From contig CP026657.1 in the NCBI GenBank assembly GCA_023525915.1, forward strand, positions 3,124,001-3,188,000: a stretch of 64,000 nucleotides of DNA, written 5' to 3'. The stretch comes from Acetispira formosa (nom. nud.) (GTDB taxonomy: Bacteria; Desulfobacterota; Desulfarculia; Adiutricales; Adiutricaceae). This document shows, one piece after another, positions 24,600 through 33,732 of this stretch. Position 1 is the first letter of the stretch, and every line of letters starts with the position of its first letter. Under the pieces are notes generated by a model. That model had not been told where the DNA came from. It made no database searches and saw nothing but the letters and a program-made list of their open reading frames with translations. The position numbers were made by a program, and so were the translations under genes.

Positions 24600-24679
24600 A
24601 TCAGCTCTTCCAGCTTGTCCATAGTGGTTTCCAACTTGTCGAGCTTTTCCCACAGCTTATTGGTATCAGTATCGGTCAT
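24587..24679 (-). CDS. 30-aa coiled-coil microprotein in the phage remnant
   Basis: ATG 24679 overlaps the stop of the upstream gene (ATGA), and its own TGA overlaps the next ATG. GGAGG lies 5 nt before the start. The peptide MTDTDTNKLWEKLDKLETTM plus DKLEELIHKT is a two-to-three-heptad coiled coil. Tight coupling on both sides makes translation likely. Confidence 0.5.
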   Translation of the reverse strand: MTDTDTNKLWEKLDKLETTMDKLEELIHKT

Positions 24680-25053
24680 TTGTCCTCCAGGGCGGCCAAC
24701 TCTTCACGCAACGGCCCGGCCTTAGCCTCATGTTCAGCCTTCCTGGCCAGAGCGTATTCATCACCCACCGCCAGATTGGCCAGAATGCGCGGCGTGAGGT
24801 ATTCAGCATCGAGTGCGTCCAGTTCGCTCTTGATCTCAACGGCGCGTTCCTTATCCGTGGCCAACTCACCCAAGTCCCCACCGTAAAAGCGGATGGTTTC
24901 CCGCAGATAATCCAAGCCAGCCACCTGATCGTTGTGCCGCAGTTCCACCATCATGTCTTCATCGGGCATTTCCGTGCGATCAAGCCACCGGGCTTCCTTA
25001 AAGCCCCAGATTCTTCCATCGGCTATCAGCCAATAGTAATTTTTGTCATTCAT
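24676..25053 (-). CDS. Phage tail-assembly-like protein, 125 aa
   Basis: ATG 25053 has GGAGG 5 nt upstream. The protein starts MNDKNYYWLIADGRIWGFKE and continues with PDEDMMVELRHNDQVAGLDY and a helical end (GPLREELAALEDK). Short proteins beginning with a Y-W/Y-x-D/N-G...IW motif lie after tail-fibre genes in prophages and resemble tail-fibre assembly proteins, but I cannot confirm the family. The start overlaps the upstream fragment's stop, so the cluster 25387-24402 is one coupled phage transcript. Confidence 0.5.
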   Translation of the reverse strand: MNDKNYYWLIADGRIWGFKEARWLDRTEMPDEDMMVELRHNDQVAGLDYLRETIRFYGGDLGELATDKERAVEIKSELDALDAEYLTPRILANLAVGDEYALARKAEHEAKAGPLREELAALEDK

Positions 25054-25387
25054 AGTATCCTCCCATAGCGGTCTCGGCGATTCCTGATATTGTGTCGGGT
25101 ATGCCTTCAGCCCCAAGTCCAGTGCTGATTACTCCATAAGTTCCGGCATAATATCGCCGGCCGGTTGCTTTGCCGGTAAAAGTGGTCCCGCCGAAATACA
25201 TGTAATACCCAAGAAGCCCGCGCACCACATCAGCCTTGGCGATAAAGTCATTGAGCTGGATAGTGGTGTTTTTCCAGGCCGCAACGATACTCCCTTCCGT
25301 GGCGGCATATATAGCCACTTCGGCGGTTCCGCTGAATTGAATCAGGCCGCTGATGTTGATTAGTGCTCCATCGACAGCGCGGAGCAA
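25046..25387 (-). pseudogene. 3' fragment of a phage tail or structural gene
   Basis: An open frame of 113 codons with a stop two codons before its first possible start (TTG) and no ribosome site. It reads VDGALINISGLIQFSGTAEV, then YYMYFGGTTFTGKATGRRYY, a beta-rich glycine/threonine pattern typical of the distal end of tail-fibre or tail-tip proteins. It is coupled to the next gene, so it is likely the remaining 3' end of a longer gene cut off at the boundary with the defence operon. Confidence 0.4.
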
Positions 25388-25433
25388 GCATTACATAACT
25401 CAAGTGACCCCGAATAGACAAATAAGGAAAGAG

Positions 25434-27500
25434 TTATGGATTTGCAGGGTTTTCTAAATTATCTGATAGATCGTCATCATCAACATCATCTTCATCTGAG
25501 GCTATCTCATCTTCAGGCCGTTTACCTTCCAATTTTGGCAGGTAATTAGCATATGCTTTTTTTAAGTACTCTTGCGAGCTTTCTTTTGTAACATTATAGT
25601 CCAGCTGCTTGCGAAAAAATTCAAGACGAGCCCGTGCATTAGCAATTACCTCGGACCACTCATATGCCCAAACACTGAAATTTTCTTGACTGATAATAAG
25701 TCCTTCTGGCCGGTCTGGTTGGGTGGCGCGCATTTTTGCATATTCGTCCATTTCATTTGATACCGCAATGAAGTTCCACTGTGAACGCTTATTGGCAAAA
25801 CGGGCATCTCTAGATACTGCCATAGCATACTTTTCAATCTGGCTTAATACATGACCATCAATTTTTTTATTCGGTCGTTTTAGTTCAACGACAAGGTAAT
25901 CATATTCACCAGCCTTGGGCACCCGTGATCGACATAGAAGGTCAAGGCGACCTCTTTTGCCGTCAGATGTCAAAATTTGATCTCCTGTTTTTTTGGTACC
26001 TTTCTTTTTCTTCTCTTCTGGCCTTAAAATATCCAAGTGTTCTTCCAATGCTTCTTCCAGCCAAACTTCTGAACCTGCCAAGAAGAAATCTTCTTTGAAA
26101 ATCCATGCTTCTGTTTCCAGCATCTTGTGAAGTTGACTTTTCTCTGTAAATGTTTTTTTTGTATTGCGATTGAATAATAAGCTGCTTAGACCGGTCAAAA
26201 ACTCAAGACGATCTGTTACTATTTTACCGGCGCTAATCACTGATGATAGAGAAGTTTTTTCAAGCAGTTGGGCGAATTCATCTTGCTTTTCTTTATTCAA
26301 GTTAAGGACATCAGTTATAATTTTTTGAAGTGACTCAGGATTTTTCTGAAGAGCTTGATTGAGCAATAGAAATATAAACTTTTTGAGATTTGGTTCCGCG
26401 CTATCAAATTTCGGCAGATAATCTTGCACATTGACAGCTAATATATTAAAAACTTGACGCTCGACAGTCTCTATTGGATCGATATCAAGCTTATCTTCAT
26501 ATGGGTAGATTTCTTCGGCTTTCCATGTCTCAATAAGGTGGGAAGTTCCTTCAAGCTTTCGCTCCCGAAAATGAGATTTTGTAGTTTCAATAACTTGGTC
26601 CATGACGGCTTTGAGTTCTGGCACCATTTCAACAAGATCAAGAGAATTCGACTTATCTAATTCTGTAAAGTATTCTGATTTTACATATATCGTAAAATGA
26701 AATCCTTTTGCTTGAATATTAGGTTTGTCTTCTATCTCACAAAGCATTGTGCCCTTGGTGTCACAAAGGTAAATTTTTCGTTCTGTCGCTGTCTTCCATT
26801 CAATTATTGTCAGCTCAACCCCTACTTTTTTACCATCGGGGCGTATGAAGGGAGATAATTTGTAATCGCTTTTCCTATCTTGAACTAACTCCGGATCAAT
26901 TCTTGCGTTATTTATATATAGCCGAAGGTGTGGATATTCAGCCAAATAAAGGGCAAAAATTTTTGCCAATTCAAATGGTGTTGATTCGTTGTCAAGTGAG
27001 CGAAAATTTTTAGGAAGACTTGATATTTTGACTTCTGTTCCACAACTGGCAATAGTTGCCTGCTCTGGACTGGTAATCGCAAATTTTTTCAAAAAAGGAT
27101 AAGTGCCAGATATTGTGTAAGTATAAAAATTGCCATTTTCAGCGTATGTTGTCACCCATTGAACATTATGGCCCAATGCGAATGCTCGAAATCGTCCTCT
27201 ACCATGCTTGCCGTGAAGAACCCGGTCCCCGTATCGTTGCACCTTCTTTTTCCAAGATTCGCCCAAGCTACCAAAATACTCTTCGATTCTTCCGTGAACG
27301 ATACCCTCACCAAAATCACATACCCTTATAGATTCCATGACTTTAAGCTCATTGTAATCGATATCGACACTAACTTTACCCGACCTTGCATCAAAACCAT
27401 TCCAAATCAATTCTGATAGCGCAACTAACGGTCGGGTATAAGCCATTGATGCCAAAAAATCATCTTTTACGACAACTGAAACTTCGCTCATTTGCGTCAT
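25434..27500 (-). CDS. GHKL ATPase with C-terminal PD-(D/E)xK nuclease domain (Shedu/DUF4263-like end)
   Basis: The 688-aa protein has an N-terminal HSP90/MutL-type ATPase: N-box SELIWNGFDA (E30, N34), DFGEG at 62-66, and the G2/G3 loop GKHGRGRFRAFALG at 97-110. A long helical linker follows. The C-terminal part has LETEAWIFKEDFFL (461-474) and then GRLDLLC with D520 and YLVVELKRP with E539 and K541. This D...ExK nuclease core resembles Shedu DUF4263. The very end is an Asp-rich tail. ATG 27500 has GGAG 6 nt upstream. It is the last gene of the operon, 36 bp after res. A DNA-sensing ATPase with an effector nuclease fits anti-phage defence; the exact family is unconfirmed. Confidence 0.75.
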   Translation of the reverse strand: MTQMSEVSVVVKDDFLASMAYTRPLVALSELIWNGFDARSGKVSVDIDYNELKVMESIRVCDFGEGIVHGRIEEYFGSLGESWKKKVQRYGDRVLHGKHGRGRFRAFALGHNVQWVTTYAENGNFYTYTISGTYPFLKKFAITSPEQATIASCGTEVKISSLPKNFRSLDNESTPFELAKIFALYLAEYPHLRLYINNARIDPELVQDRKSDYKLSPFIRPDGKKVGVELTIIEWKTATERKIYLCDTKGTMLCEIEDKPNIQAKGFHFTIYVKSEYFTELDKSNSLDLVEMVPELKAVMDQVIETTKSHFRERKLEGTSHLIETWKAEEIYPYEDKLDIDPIETVERQVFNILAVNVQDYLPKFDSAEPNLKKFIFLLLNQALQKNPESLQKIITDVLNLNKEKQDEFAQLLEKTSLSSVISAGKIVTDRLEFLTGLSSLLFNRNTKKTFTEKSQLHKMLETEAWIFKEDFFLAGSEVWLEEALEEHLDILRPEEKKKKGTKKTGDQILTSDGKRGRLDLLCRSRVPKAGEYDYLVVELKRPNKKIDGHVLSQIEKYAMAVSRDARFANKRSQWNFIAVSNEMDEYAKMRATQPDRPEGLIISQENFSVWAYEWSEVIANARARLEFFRKQLDYNVTKESSQEYLKKAYANYLPKLEGKRPEDEIASDEDDVDDDDLSDNLENPANP

Positions 27501-27536
27501 GAGTCACTCCATCATAAGCTAGATTTATCTAGCGCG

Positions 27537-30233
27537 CTAACACGCAGCGAAACGGTTTATAAGCCAGTCAATTGTTGCGCTTGGCTTGATCTCGTTATGC
27601 GGGATCAGGATATAGCTCCATGGTTTTCCGCCATGGGCCACTTCGTGTTCGGTAGCCGCCTGGCACCAACGGCGGGCGGCAGCGGCTTTGGTCTGGACTT
27701 CTTCGCTTTCCAGGTCTTTCTCCATCTTGATTTCGCACAATAGTTTCCGGTCGTCCATTTCCACCACGAAGTCCGGCTCATAGGTGTGCAGGGCATCGTA
27801 ATAGATGCGAAAATCTTCGCGGCCGGGTTTGTACCATTTTAGAATTCGCGGTTCATCTTCCAGGAGGATGGCGAACCAGCGTTCGGTGTCGGAATGAAAT
27901 TTTTGGGCGGGGTAGATGCATTTTTTAAAACCGGTAAACAGGCAGCCGCGAATGACATTTTTATGGGCCAGTTCATGCCTATAATTACGCAAGGGCTCGT
28001 TTTCATTGTAACTTACGCCATTGATTTTGGGCGTCTGAAAACCTTTGGTGACTGAGACTCGGAACTCGCGTTTAGCCGGGGCCAGGTGTTTGAGCATCTG
28101 GCTGTGAATAATACCAGACAGTGGCTTTTGGTGATATTGGAGTACATTCAGGACTTCGTTGTCATGATTGAGATAGGAATGGAGGTAGGTGACCATCTGC
28201 TTGGCCAAATCATATAAAAGGTCGCCATGCTGTTCGTAATTAATGCCGTCAAAATCCATCAGGGCCGAGACGAGATAGTCTTCAGGCCTTTCCTCGGTCT
28301 GGTAGACGCCGCCGCTCTCCAAGGTTTCCCGTTCGTTGGTCCGCAGGTGCTGGATGAGGATGTCCTGCTCCACCGGACTGAGGCGGCCGACACCAACGGT
28401 ATCAAGGGTGAAGGAAATGAAATTATAATCATCGCCCTGGGTGCGGGTCAGCACAATGCGGGGAATATCAATGGTGTACTGAAGAAAAGCCTCAGTTACT
28501 TTTTGAACCACTTCCGCTACCTTGGGCTTTTCGATCATATCGCCCAAAATTCCTTGGGCGGGCGTAACTTTGCCCTCCACCTGGCGAACTATTTCGGCCT
28601 GTATTTCCGGCTCGGCCAGTTTGCGTGAAGTGGGCAGGCGTTCGAAGTCGCGCAAAGTTTCCAGGGTCAGGCGCACGGTTTCACGGTCGCTGTCCTGAAA
28701 AAGAGCGGACTGGGCGGCGGGTGCCGCCTTTGATTCATAGGTGGTTTCACCCGAACCTTCCGGCAATGGCGGCGGGCTTTGCCCCAGAACGGTTTCCAGG
28801 GTTGGGGCGATCAAGAGAGGTTTTTGTGGATTGGGGTCAAGGTCACGGCCAATGACCAGGCCGGTCTTGATGATGGACTGCCCGGCATTGGCTTCACGGA
28901 TGATTTCATCAAAGCGGTCATGGGCCACAATGGTCAGGCGATCCACGGCCGCCACGCCCGTGCGTTTCCCGTAGGGCAGGCGCAGACCCCGGCCGATGGA
29001 TTGTTCCACCAGGGTACGGGAGTTTGCCGCCCGCAGGGGTACGATGGTGTAAAGGTTGGTGACATCCCAGCCTTCTTTGAGCATGTTGACGTGGATGACG
29101 ATCTCCGTGGGCTCTTTCGGGTTTTCAACGTCCAACAGGCGCTCTACAGCATCATCTTTTTCCTCACCGCTTTTGCTGGAATGGACGGTGATGACCCGCC
29201 CGGCATAGCGGCTCTGGAAGAAATCATCGCCGCTGATGATGTTGAGCAAGTTTTCAGCGTGGCTGGTGTCGGCGGCCACTATCAGCATGAATGGTTTCAC
29301 CGGGGGCAAGTCACGGTTGGCGGCATAAATGGTCAGTTCGGTTTTGACTGTTTCGTGAATGCGGACAGCATCTTCAAGTTTTAACCGTTCCAATTGATTT
29401 TCATCGTAAAGTCTGGCGTCGAAGTTTTCGCGGGTGGCCACGGCCGGTTCTTTGATATAGCCGTCTTCCAAGGCCTTGGACAATGGATAGCTGTAAATGA
29501 CGTTCTGAAAAGGAATCGGCGCACGGCTCCCGGATTCGACCTGGGGCGTGGCGGTCAACTCCAGGCCCAGCACAGGTTTCAGGTCGTTTAAGGCTCTGAG
29601 TCCAGCCGTGGCCCGGTAGCGGTGGGCCTCGTCCATTAACAGCACCAAGTCAGGCAACCCGGCCAGGTAATCGAAATAGCTTTGCCCCAGCACCTCGGCC
29701 AGGCGCTTGATGCGTGGGGATTTGCCGCCGCGTACTTCGCTGTTGAGCTTGGAGATATTGAAAATGTTAATGTGGAGCCCGGCTTCAAACAGAGAAGTGC
29801 CACGCGCTCCCCGGCCGTCTTCGTAATTGTCGCCGGTGATGATTTCGGGTGGGGTGACGGAAAAATCAGGCAACCCATCGAAAACATATTTGCGGGCGTT
29901 GGGGTTGAAATCGGAGATTAGTTTATTGTAGATGGTCAGGTTGGGAGCCACGACCAGAAAATTGCGAAAACCCTTGGCCTGATAGAGCCAGGCGATGAAG
30001 GCCCCCATTAGCCTGGTCTTGCCTACGCCGGTGGCCAAGGCGAAACAGAAGGACGGGAACTCGCGCTCGAAATCAACAAAGCTGGGAAACCGTTCCTTGA
30101 TTTTAGCCAGGTCATCTGACAGGTCGGAATTCTTGACCAGCGGCAAAAGCCCGGCAATTTCAGCCAGCAAGGCCAGCGATTCGCTTTGGGGTGGGCGAAG
30201 AGACAGACGCTGGGAGATATTTTTCAGATGCAC
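27537..30233 (-). CDS. Type III restriction-like Res: helicase plus endonuclease
   Basis: The 898-aa protein contains Walker A ATGVGKTR (about 67-74), DEAH box MDEAHRYR (about 200), motif III LTATPQ (about 227), and the helicase C-terminal GRGLRLPYGKRTGV. The last 120 residues carry a PD-(D/E)xK nuclease (EPDFVVEMDDRKLLCEIKME). This is the order of type III restriction Res subunits, which translocate on DNA and cut with their Mod partner; Mod is three genes upstream. The start is a GTG at 30233 overlapping the TAG of the upstream gene by one base, so translation is coupled. Here Mod and Res are separated by an ATPase and a DUF4276 gene, which is unusual. Confidence 0.88.
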   Translation of the reverse strand: MHLKNISQRLSLRPPQSESLALLAEIAGLLPLVKNSDLSDDLAKIKERFPSFVDFEREFPSFCFALATGVGKTRLMGAFIAWLYQAKGFRNFLVVAPNLTIYNKLISDFNPNARKYVFDGLPDFSVTPPEIITGDNYEDGRGARGTSLFEAGLHINIFNISKLNSEVRGGKSPRIKRLAEVLGQSYFDYLAGLPDLVLLMDEAHRYRATAGLRALNDLKPVLGLELTATPQVESGSRAPIPFQNVIYSYPLSKALEDGYIKEPAVATRENFDARLYDENQLERLKLEDAVRIHETVKTELTIYAANRDLPPVKPFMLIVAADTSHAENLLNIISGDDFFQSRYAGRVITVHSSKSGEEKDDAVERLLDVENPKEPTEIVIHVNMLKEGWDVTNLYTIVPLRAANSRTLVEQSIGRGLRLPYGKRTGVAAVDRLTIVAHDRFDEIIREANAGQSIIKTGLVIGRDLDPNPQKPLLIAPTLETVLGQSPPPLPEGSGETTYESKAAPAAQSALFQDSDRETVRLTLETLRDFERLPTSRKLAEPEIQAEIVRQVEGKVTPAQGILGDMIEKPKVAEVVQKVTEAFLQYTIDIPRIVLTRTQGDDYNFISFTLDTVGVGRLSPVEQDILIQHLRTNERETLESGGVYQTEERPEDYLVSALMDFDGINYEQHGDLLYDLAKQMVTYLHSYLNHDNEVLNVLQYHQKPLSGIIHSQMLKHLAPAKREFRVSVTKGFQTPKINGVSYNENEPLRNYRHELAHKNVIRGCLFTGFKKCIYPAQKFHSDTERWFAILLEDEPRILKWYKPGREDFRIYYDALHTYEPDFVVEMDDRKLLCEIKMEKDLESEEVQTKAAAARRWCQAATEHEVAHGGKPWSYILIPHNEIKPSATIDWLINRFAAC

Positions 30234-30949
30234 TATTTCAATCCCTCCAGCGTTTTAATCCATTGGTCAAAGCGCGGACAGGCTTGACGAATTTTCAATA
30301 AACCTATCTTTTCCATAATCGGCCCGGCTTGGCTTCGAGCGCTTTTTCCTTTTACATATCGCGCCAATTTTTCAATTCTTTTTGATGGAGCGGTCAGCGG
30401 GCTATCGTTTATCATTTCACAGTTATCGAATTCAGTCCTTATAGTCATAAACTCTTGTTTTAAATTGGCGCTATCAGCCAGAGGCTGGAGTTCTTCGCCA
30501 AGGATATCAGTATCAGCAAATAGAAGCGCTTCCAATTCGTGGAGCTGGATATAGGGCAGAAAATGCCCTTCCCGCAATGAGATTCCGACTGCACCTAAAA
30601 CTTTCATGGCCATGAGTTCTTCCAGTTGTCCAATCGTTTTGATTATATCGTCGCCTTTTTTAAGTGCCGCTTTTTTAAGGGCCTCAAATTCTTTCCATCT
30701 GGGATTAAATCCATAATAGTCAAAGAAGGTAGAAATATAAACTCCAGGATATTGCTTGGCGAACATTTGTATCTGATTTATGAAAATTTCAAAACTTTTG
30801 TGCCCGCCCTTGTCTGCTCCGGTTTTGCCGATGGCCGCAAATATAGCCTCGCATCCTGTATGATCATATAAATATTGACCAACGGTACGCTTCAACGAAC
30901 TGACTTCTGTTTGACCTTCCACAATGACGACCAAATCCGGTTTAGACAT
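30233..30949 (-). CDS. DUF4276 family protein, partner of the upstream AAA ATPase
   Basis: The 238-aa protein starts KPDLVVIVEGQTEVSSLKRT, the VEGxTE motif of DUF4276. It has IYISTFFDYYGF-like acidic residues (STFFDYYG) and LQLHELEALLF further on (here IQLHELEALLFAD). The VEG...E and D motifs recall a TOPRIM-type metal site as in OLD nucleases, so nuclease activity is possible but unproven. DUF4276 genes are habitual neighbours of AAA_21-type ATPases in defence islands. Here the ATPase ends 8 nt inside this gene and res begins at its stop, so all three are coupled. Confidence 0.8.
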   Translation of the reverse strand: MSKPDLVVIVEGQTEVSSLKRTVGQYLYDHTGCEAIFAAIGKTGADKGGHKSFEIFINQIQMFAKQYPGVYISTFFDYYGFNPRWKEFEALKKAALKKGDDIIKTIGQLEELMAMKVLGAVGISLREGHFLPYIQLHELEALLFADTDILGEELQPLADSANLKQEFMTIRTEFDNCEMINDSPLTAPSKRIEKLARYVKGKSARSQAGPIMEKIGLLKIRQACPRFDQWIKTLEGLK

Positions 30950-32024
30950 AGTTCGGCCCCGCCTGAATCACGTTCTTCCACCATAAGTCTCCGATGGCGT
31001 ATTCTTCAAGCCAGGCGGCCAAATTATCTCGTTTCAGGCGTTCAAAAATCGATTCGCCCCGATGCGTATTAACGGTGATGATATCTTCTGGCTCCATGGT
31101 GTTCAACAGATCGGGAGACTGAGTGGCCATAATTAGTTGTGATTTAAAGGCGGCTTCGTGCATTAAGCCGGCCAGAAAGCTCAACGCTTGAGGATGCAGA
31201 CCCAATTCCGGCTCATCAATCACTATTACTGCCGGCGGGTTCGGTTGCAGCAGGGCGGTCGCCAGGGCTATAAACCTTAAAGTGCCGTCTGAAAACTGCC
31301 ACGGCTTATAGCGGTATTCAGAGCCTTTTTGTCTCCAGTACAACCAAACATGCTGATTGTCCGGCTGGCTTTCATCCTTAACGGGGTTGAGGTCAAAATG
31401 TGAGAAGAAAGGCAATATCTGCTTAACCGCGGTTTCGATTCTGTCATAAAATTTCGGTTGCCGCTGTTTCAGACCCCACAGAAATGCGCCAATATTTGAG
31501 CCGTCCGAGTAATAAATATCAGAATCATGAACAGATGAACTTTTCCGTAACGTCGAAAAAGCGGTTGTGTTTTGAAAATGATAAACCCGCCAATTTTTGA
31601 CAGCCTCATGCAAAAAGGCGTCAGCCGAATCTTTGGCCGCCCAAGGATCGTCGGAATCTGGAATCCGCTGATTTGGTGTAAAGGTAATGGCGGAACTTTC
31701 CACAAAGCTGTCTTTGACCGTGCGGTTTAAAGTGAATTTATAACTATCACAAGACTGGCCGGATATATTAAGTTTTATCTCAATTCTCTCTGTTGCCGCC
31801 GCGCCCTGGAATAAAAAAGATTCCGCGCCACCCATTTTGGCCACATATTCGTTAAGGCCATTGAGTGCCGTCATTTCCATCAATTTGAAGAATTCCAAAA
31901 AATTGCTTTTGCCCGCGCCATTGGCTCCAATGAGAACATTTAAGCCCCGATTCAAAGGGAAATCACGTAAACTGCGGATGGATTTAAAGCCTTCTATGGA
32001 GATTTTTTGAATGAATCTTTCCAT
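30942..32024 (-). CDS. AAA (ABC/RecF-type, AAA_21-like) ATPase of a defence pair
   Basis: The 360-aa protein has the N-terminal IEGFKSIRSL strand typical of SMC/RecF/OLD-type ATPases, Walker A GANGAGKSNFLEFF (about 33-46), signature-like FSDGTLRFIALATALL (about 245), Walker B VIVIDEPELGLHP (about 268) and the His-switch region MATQSPDLLN. The two nucleotide-binding halves are joined by a short insert, so it should dimerise. ATG 32024 has GGAG 6 nt upstream and is 1 bp from the end of mod. Together with the DUF4276 gene it resembles two-gene ATPase/TOPRIM-like abortive infection modules, embedded here in the RM operon. Confidence 0.85.
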   Translation of the reverse strand: MERFIQKISIEGFKSIRSLRDFPLNRGLNVLIGANGAGKSNFLEFFKLMEMTALNGLNEYVAKMGGAESFLFQGAAATERIEIKLNISGQSCDSYKFTLNRTVKDSFVESSAITFTPNQRIPDSDDPWAAKDSADAFLHEAVKNWRVYHFQNTTAFSTLRKSSSVHDSDIYYSDGSNIGAFLWGLKQRQPKFYDRIETAVKQILPFFSHFDLNPVKDESQPDNQHVWLYWRQKGSEYRYKPWQFSDGTLRFIALATALLQPNPPAVIVIDEPELGLHPQALSFLAGLMHEAAFKSQLIMATQSPDLLNTMEPEDIITVNTHRGESIFERLKRDNLAAWLEEYAIGDLWWKNVIQAGPNYV

Positions 32025-32025
32025 C

Positions 32026-33690
32026 TTATTCTCCTATATCATCAAAGAGCGAGGGCTCGGATTTAATAACTTTTTTGGCCGGAGCTTCCGGCTCCGGTTT
32101 GAGCATGGGCAGGTTCTGGATGTTGAGGGAATAGTCGTCCTGGCCCCATTCGCATTTGCTCATGACTGCACGGGGAATTTTGGTGACGGTAAGGTTTTTG
32201 AAGCGGTCGGCTTTGCCCAGAAAGGCCCCGCAGCAGATCAGGAGGGAACGTTCCAGCCCCACTTCCTCAGACAGGGCCTCCATGGTGACCTGATCAATGG
32301 ACTGGGTGGTGACGTAGATATAGGCGTTTTCATTGGCCCGGCCGTGAATCCACCAAACAGAATCACTGGGCTCATAATGAAAGCCCATGAACTTGCAGAC
32401 CGCTTCGCTGAGCATGGTTCCGTTGTATTTTTTGGAAATGACCCAGCGCCCCCATTTATCTTTTTCCAAAAGCGAGGGGGCCAATTTGTAATAGCGGAAA
32501 CCGCCGCCGCCGGTCCAGCCCACGGCTTTGGTGATGCCGCCCTGATCTTCGCCGTCGATGACTTTTTTCAGGCGGGGCACGATGTGGGTGTGAGCATGTT
32601 CTCCCAATTCGATAATGATCCAGCGGCGGCCCATTTTTTGGGCCACCGCTCCGGTGGTGCCGCTTCCCGCGAAGGAATCCAGGACTAGGTCGCCGGGGTT
32701 GGTGCCGCACTCTAATATGGTGTTTATAAGCCCTTCCGGTTTAGGGAAGGAGAATTTATTTTTAAGGCCAAATAGAGCCACACTTTCATTGGTACCATGC
32801 TGAGTATAATTGCCGGAGATAATTGATACGGGTTTTCTTCCGCGTTCTACACCGTCTTTATCGCGTAAATACTGTTTATATGAAACAGTAACTTTTTCAT
32901 CGTTCCGGGTAAAAACCAGTTCATCATTAGCTAAAGCCGTTTCAACCCGATTTTTCGACCACTGCCATTGTTTTTCCGGCCAGATATTGCTACCATCAGG
33001 CAGAACAATGGGATAGCGCAAATTAGGTCGGTCATCCATACTAGTGGTTGCCAAAGGTTGAAGCCGGTATGGTCCGCGTTCATTGTATTTATTATCTTTA
33101 TATTTATAGTATTTTCTCGCGGCTTCAGGGTCAGGAGGAAGCCAGAAGTCTGGTAGCTTCGTCATATCTTTTGCATAGCAAAGTATATGCTCATGTAATC
33201 CAACATACCATCGAGCTTTTGAGCCGCCACCATAACTTTTTTGCCATATAAAGTTCGTAAGGAAATTATTACGGCCAAAAACCTCATCACAAAGTACTTT
33301 CAAATAATGGGCTTCATTATCATCAATGGTGATCCAGATAGAGCCATCATCACTTAAAAGCCTCTTCAAAATCTCCAGCCGATCGCGCATGAGGCCCAGC
33401 CAGATGGAATGCTCCAGCCCGTCATCATAGTGTTCAAAGGCTGAGCCGGTATTATAGGGCGGATCGATGAACACGCACTTGACCCGACCGGTGTAGTCCT
33501 GCTCCAAAGCTTTCAGGGCCAGAAGGTTATCGCCATGTATAAGCTTGTTGTCGTAAATATCATTGTCGCTTCGACGAAAAGGCGCGTGGTGGCTCAGGGC
33601 CGTGTCTTCCAAAAGAATGCGCGGCTCCAGACGCGGCCGTTTTTCCTTCCCGATCCAGGTTAGTTCAAGTTTCTGCTTGTGGGTGGTCAT
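32026..33690 (-). CDS. Type III-like Mod: N6-adenine/N4-cytosine DNA methyltransferase
   Basis: The 554-aa protein has motif IV DPPYNTG (D76) in the first part and motif I DSFAGSGTTGAV at about residue 345, the beta-class order found in type III Mod enzymes. Between them, IWITIDDNEAHYLKVLCDEV and NFIWQK complete the catalytic region. The variable target-recognition part occupies about 150-300, and the C-terminal 170 residues may contact Res. It would methylate an asymmetric site with S-adenosylmethionine and give specificity for restriction. ATG 33690 is preceded by AAGGG. Res is further downstream in the same operon. DPPY rather than NPPY favours adenine-N6. Confidence 0.88.
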   Translation of the reverse strand: MTTHKQKLELTWIGKEKRPRLEPRILLEDTALSHHAPFRRSDNDIYDNKLIHGDNLLALKALEQDYTGRVKCVFIDPPYNTGSAFEHYDDGLEHSIWLGLMRDRLEILKRLLSDDGSIWITIDDNEAHYLKVLCDEVFGRNNFLTNFIWQKSYGGGSKARWYVGLHEHILCYAKDMTKLPDFWLPPDPEAARKYYKYKDNKYNERGPYRLQPLATTSMDDRPNLRYPIVLPDGSNIWPEKQWQWSKNRVETALANDELVFTRNDEKVTVSYKQYLRDKDGVERGRKPVSIISGNYTQHGTNESVALFGLKNKFSFPKPEGLINTILECGTNPGDLVLDSFAGSGTTGAVAQKMGRRWIIIELGEHAHTHIVPRLKKVIDGEDQGGITKAVGWTGGGGFRYYKLAPSLLEKDKWGRWVISKKYNGTMLSEAVCKFMGFHYEPSDSVWWIHGRANENAYIYVTTQSIDQVTMEALSEEVGLERSLLICCGAFLGKADRFKNLTVTKIPRAVMSKCEWGQDDYSLNIQNLPMLKPEPEAPAKKVIKSEPSLFDDIGE

Positions 33691-33732
33691 AAAGTCCCTT
33701 AAAAAATGACATCTATGAAAAAATTCATGATT

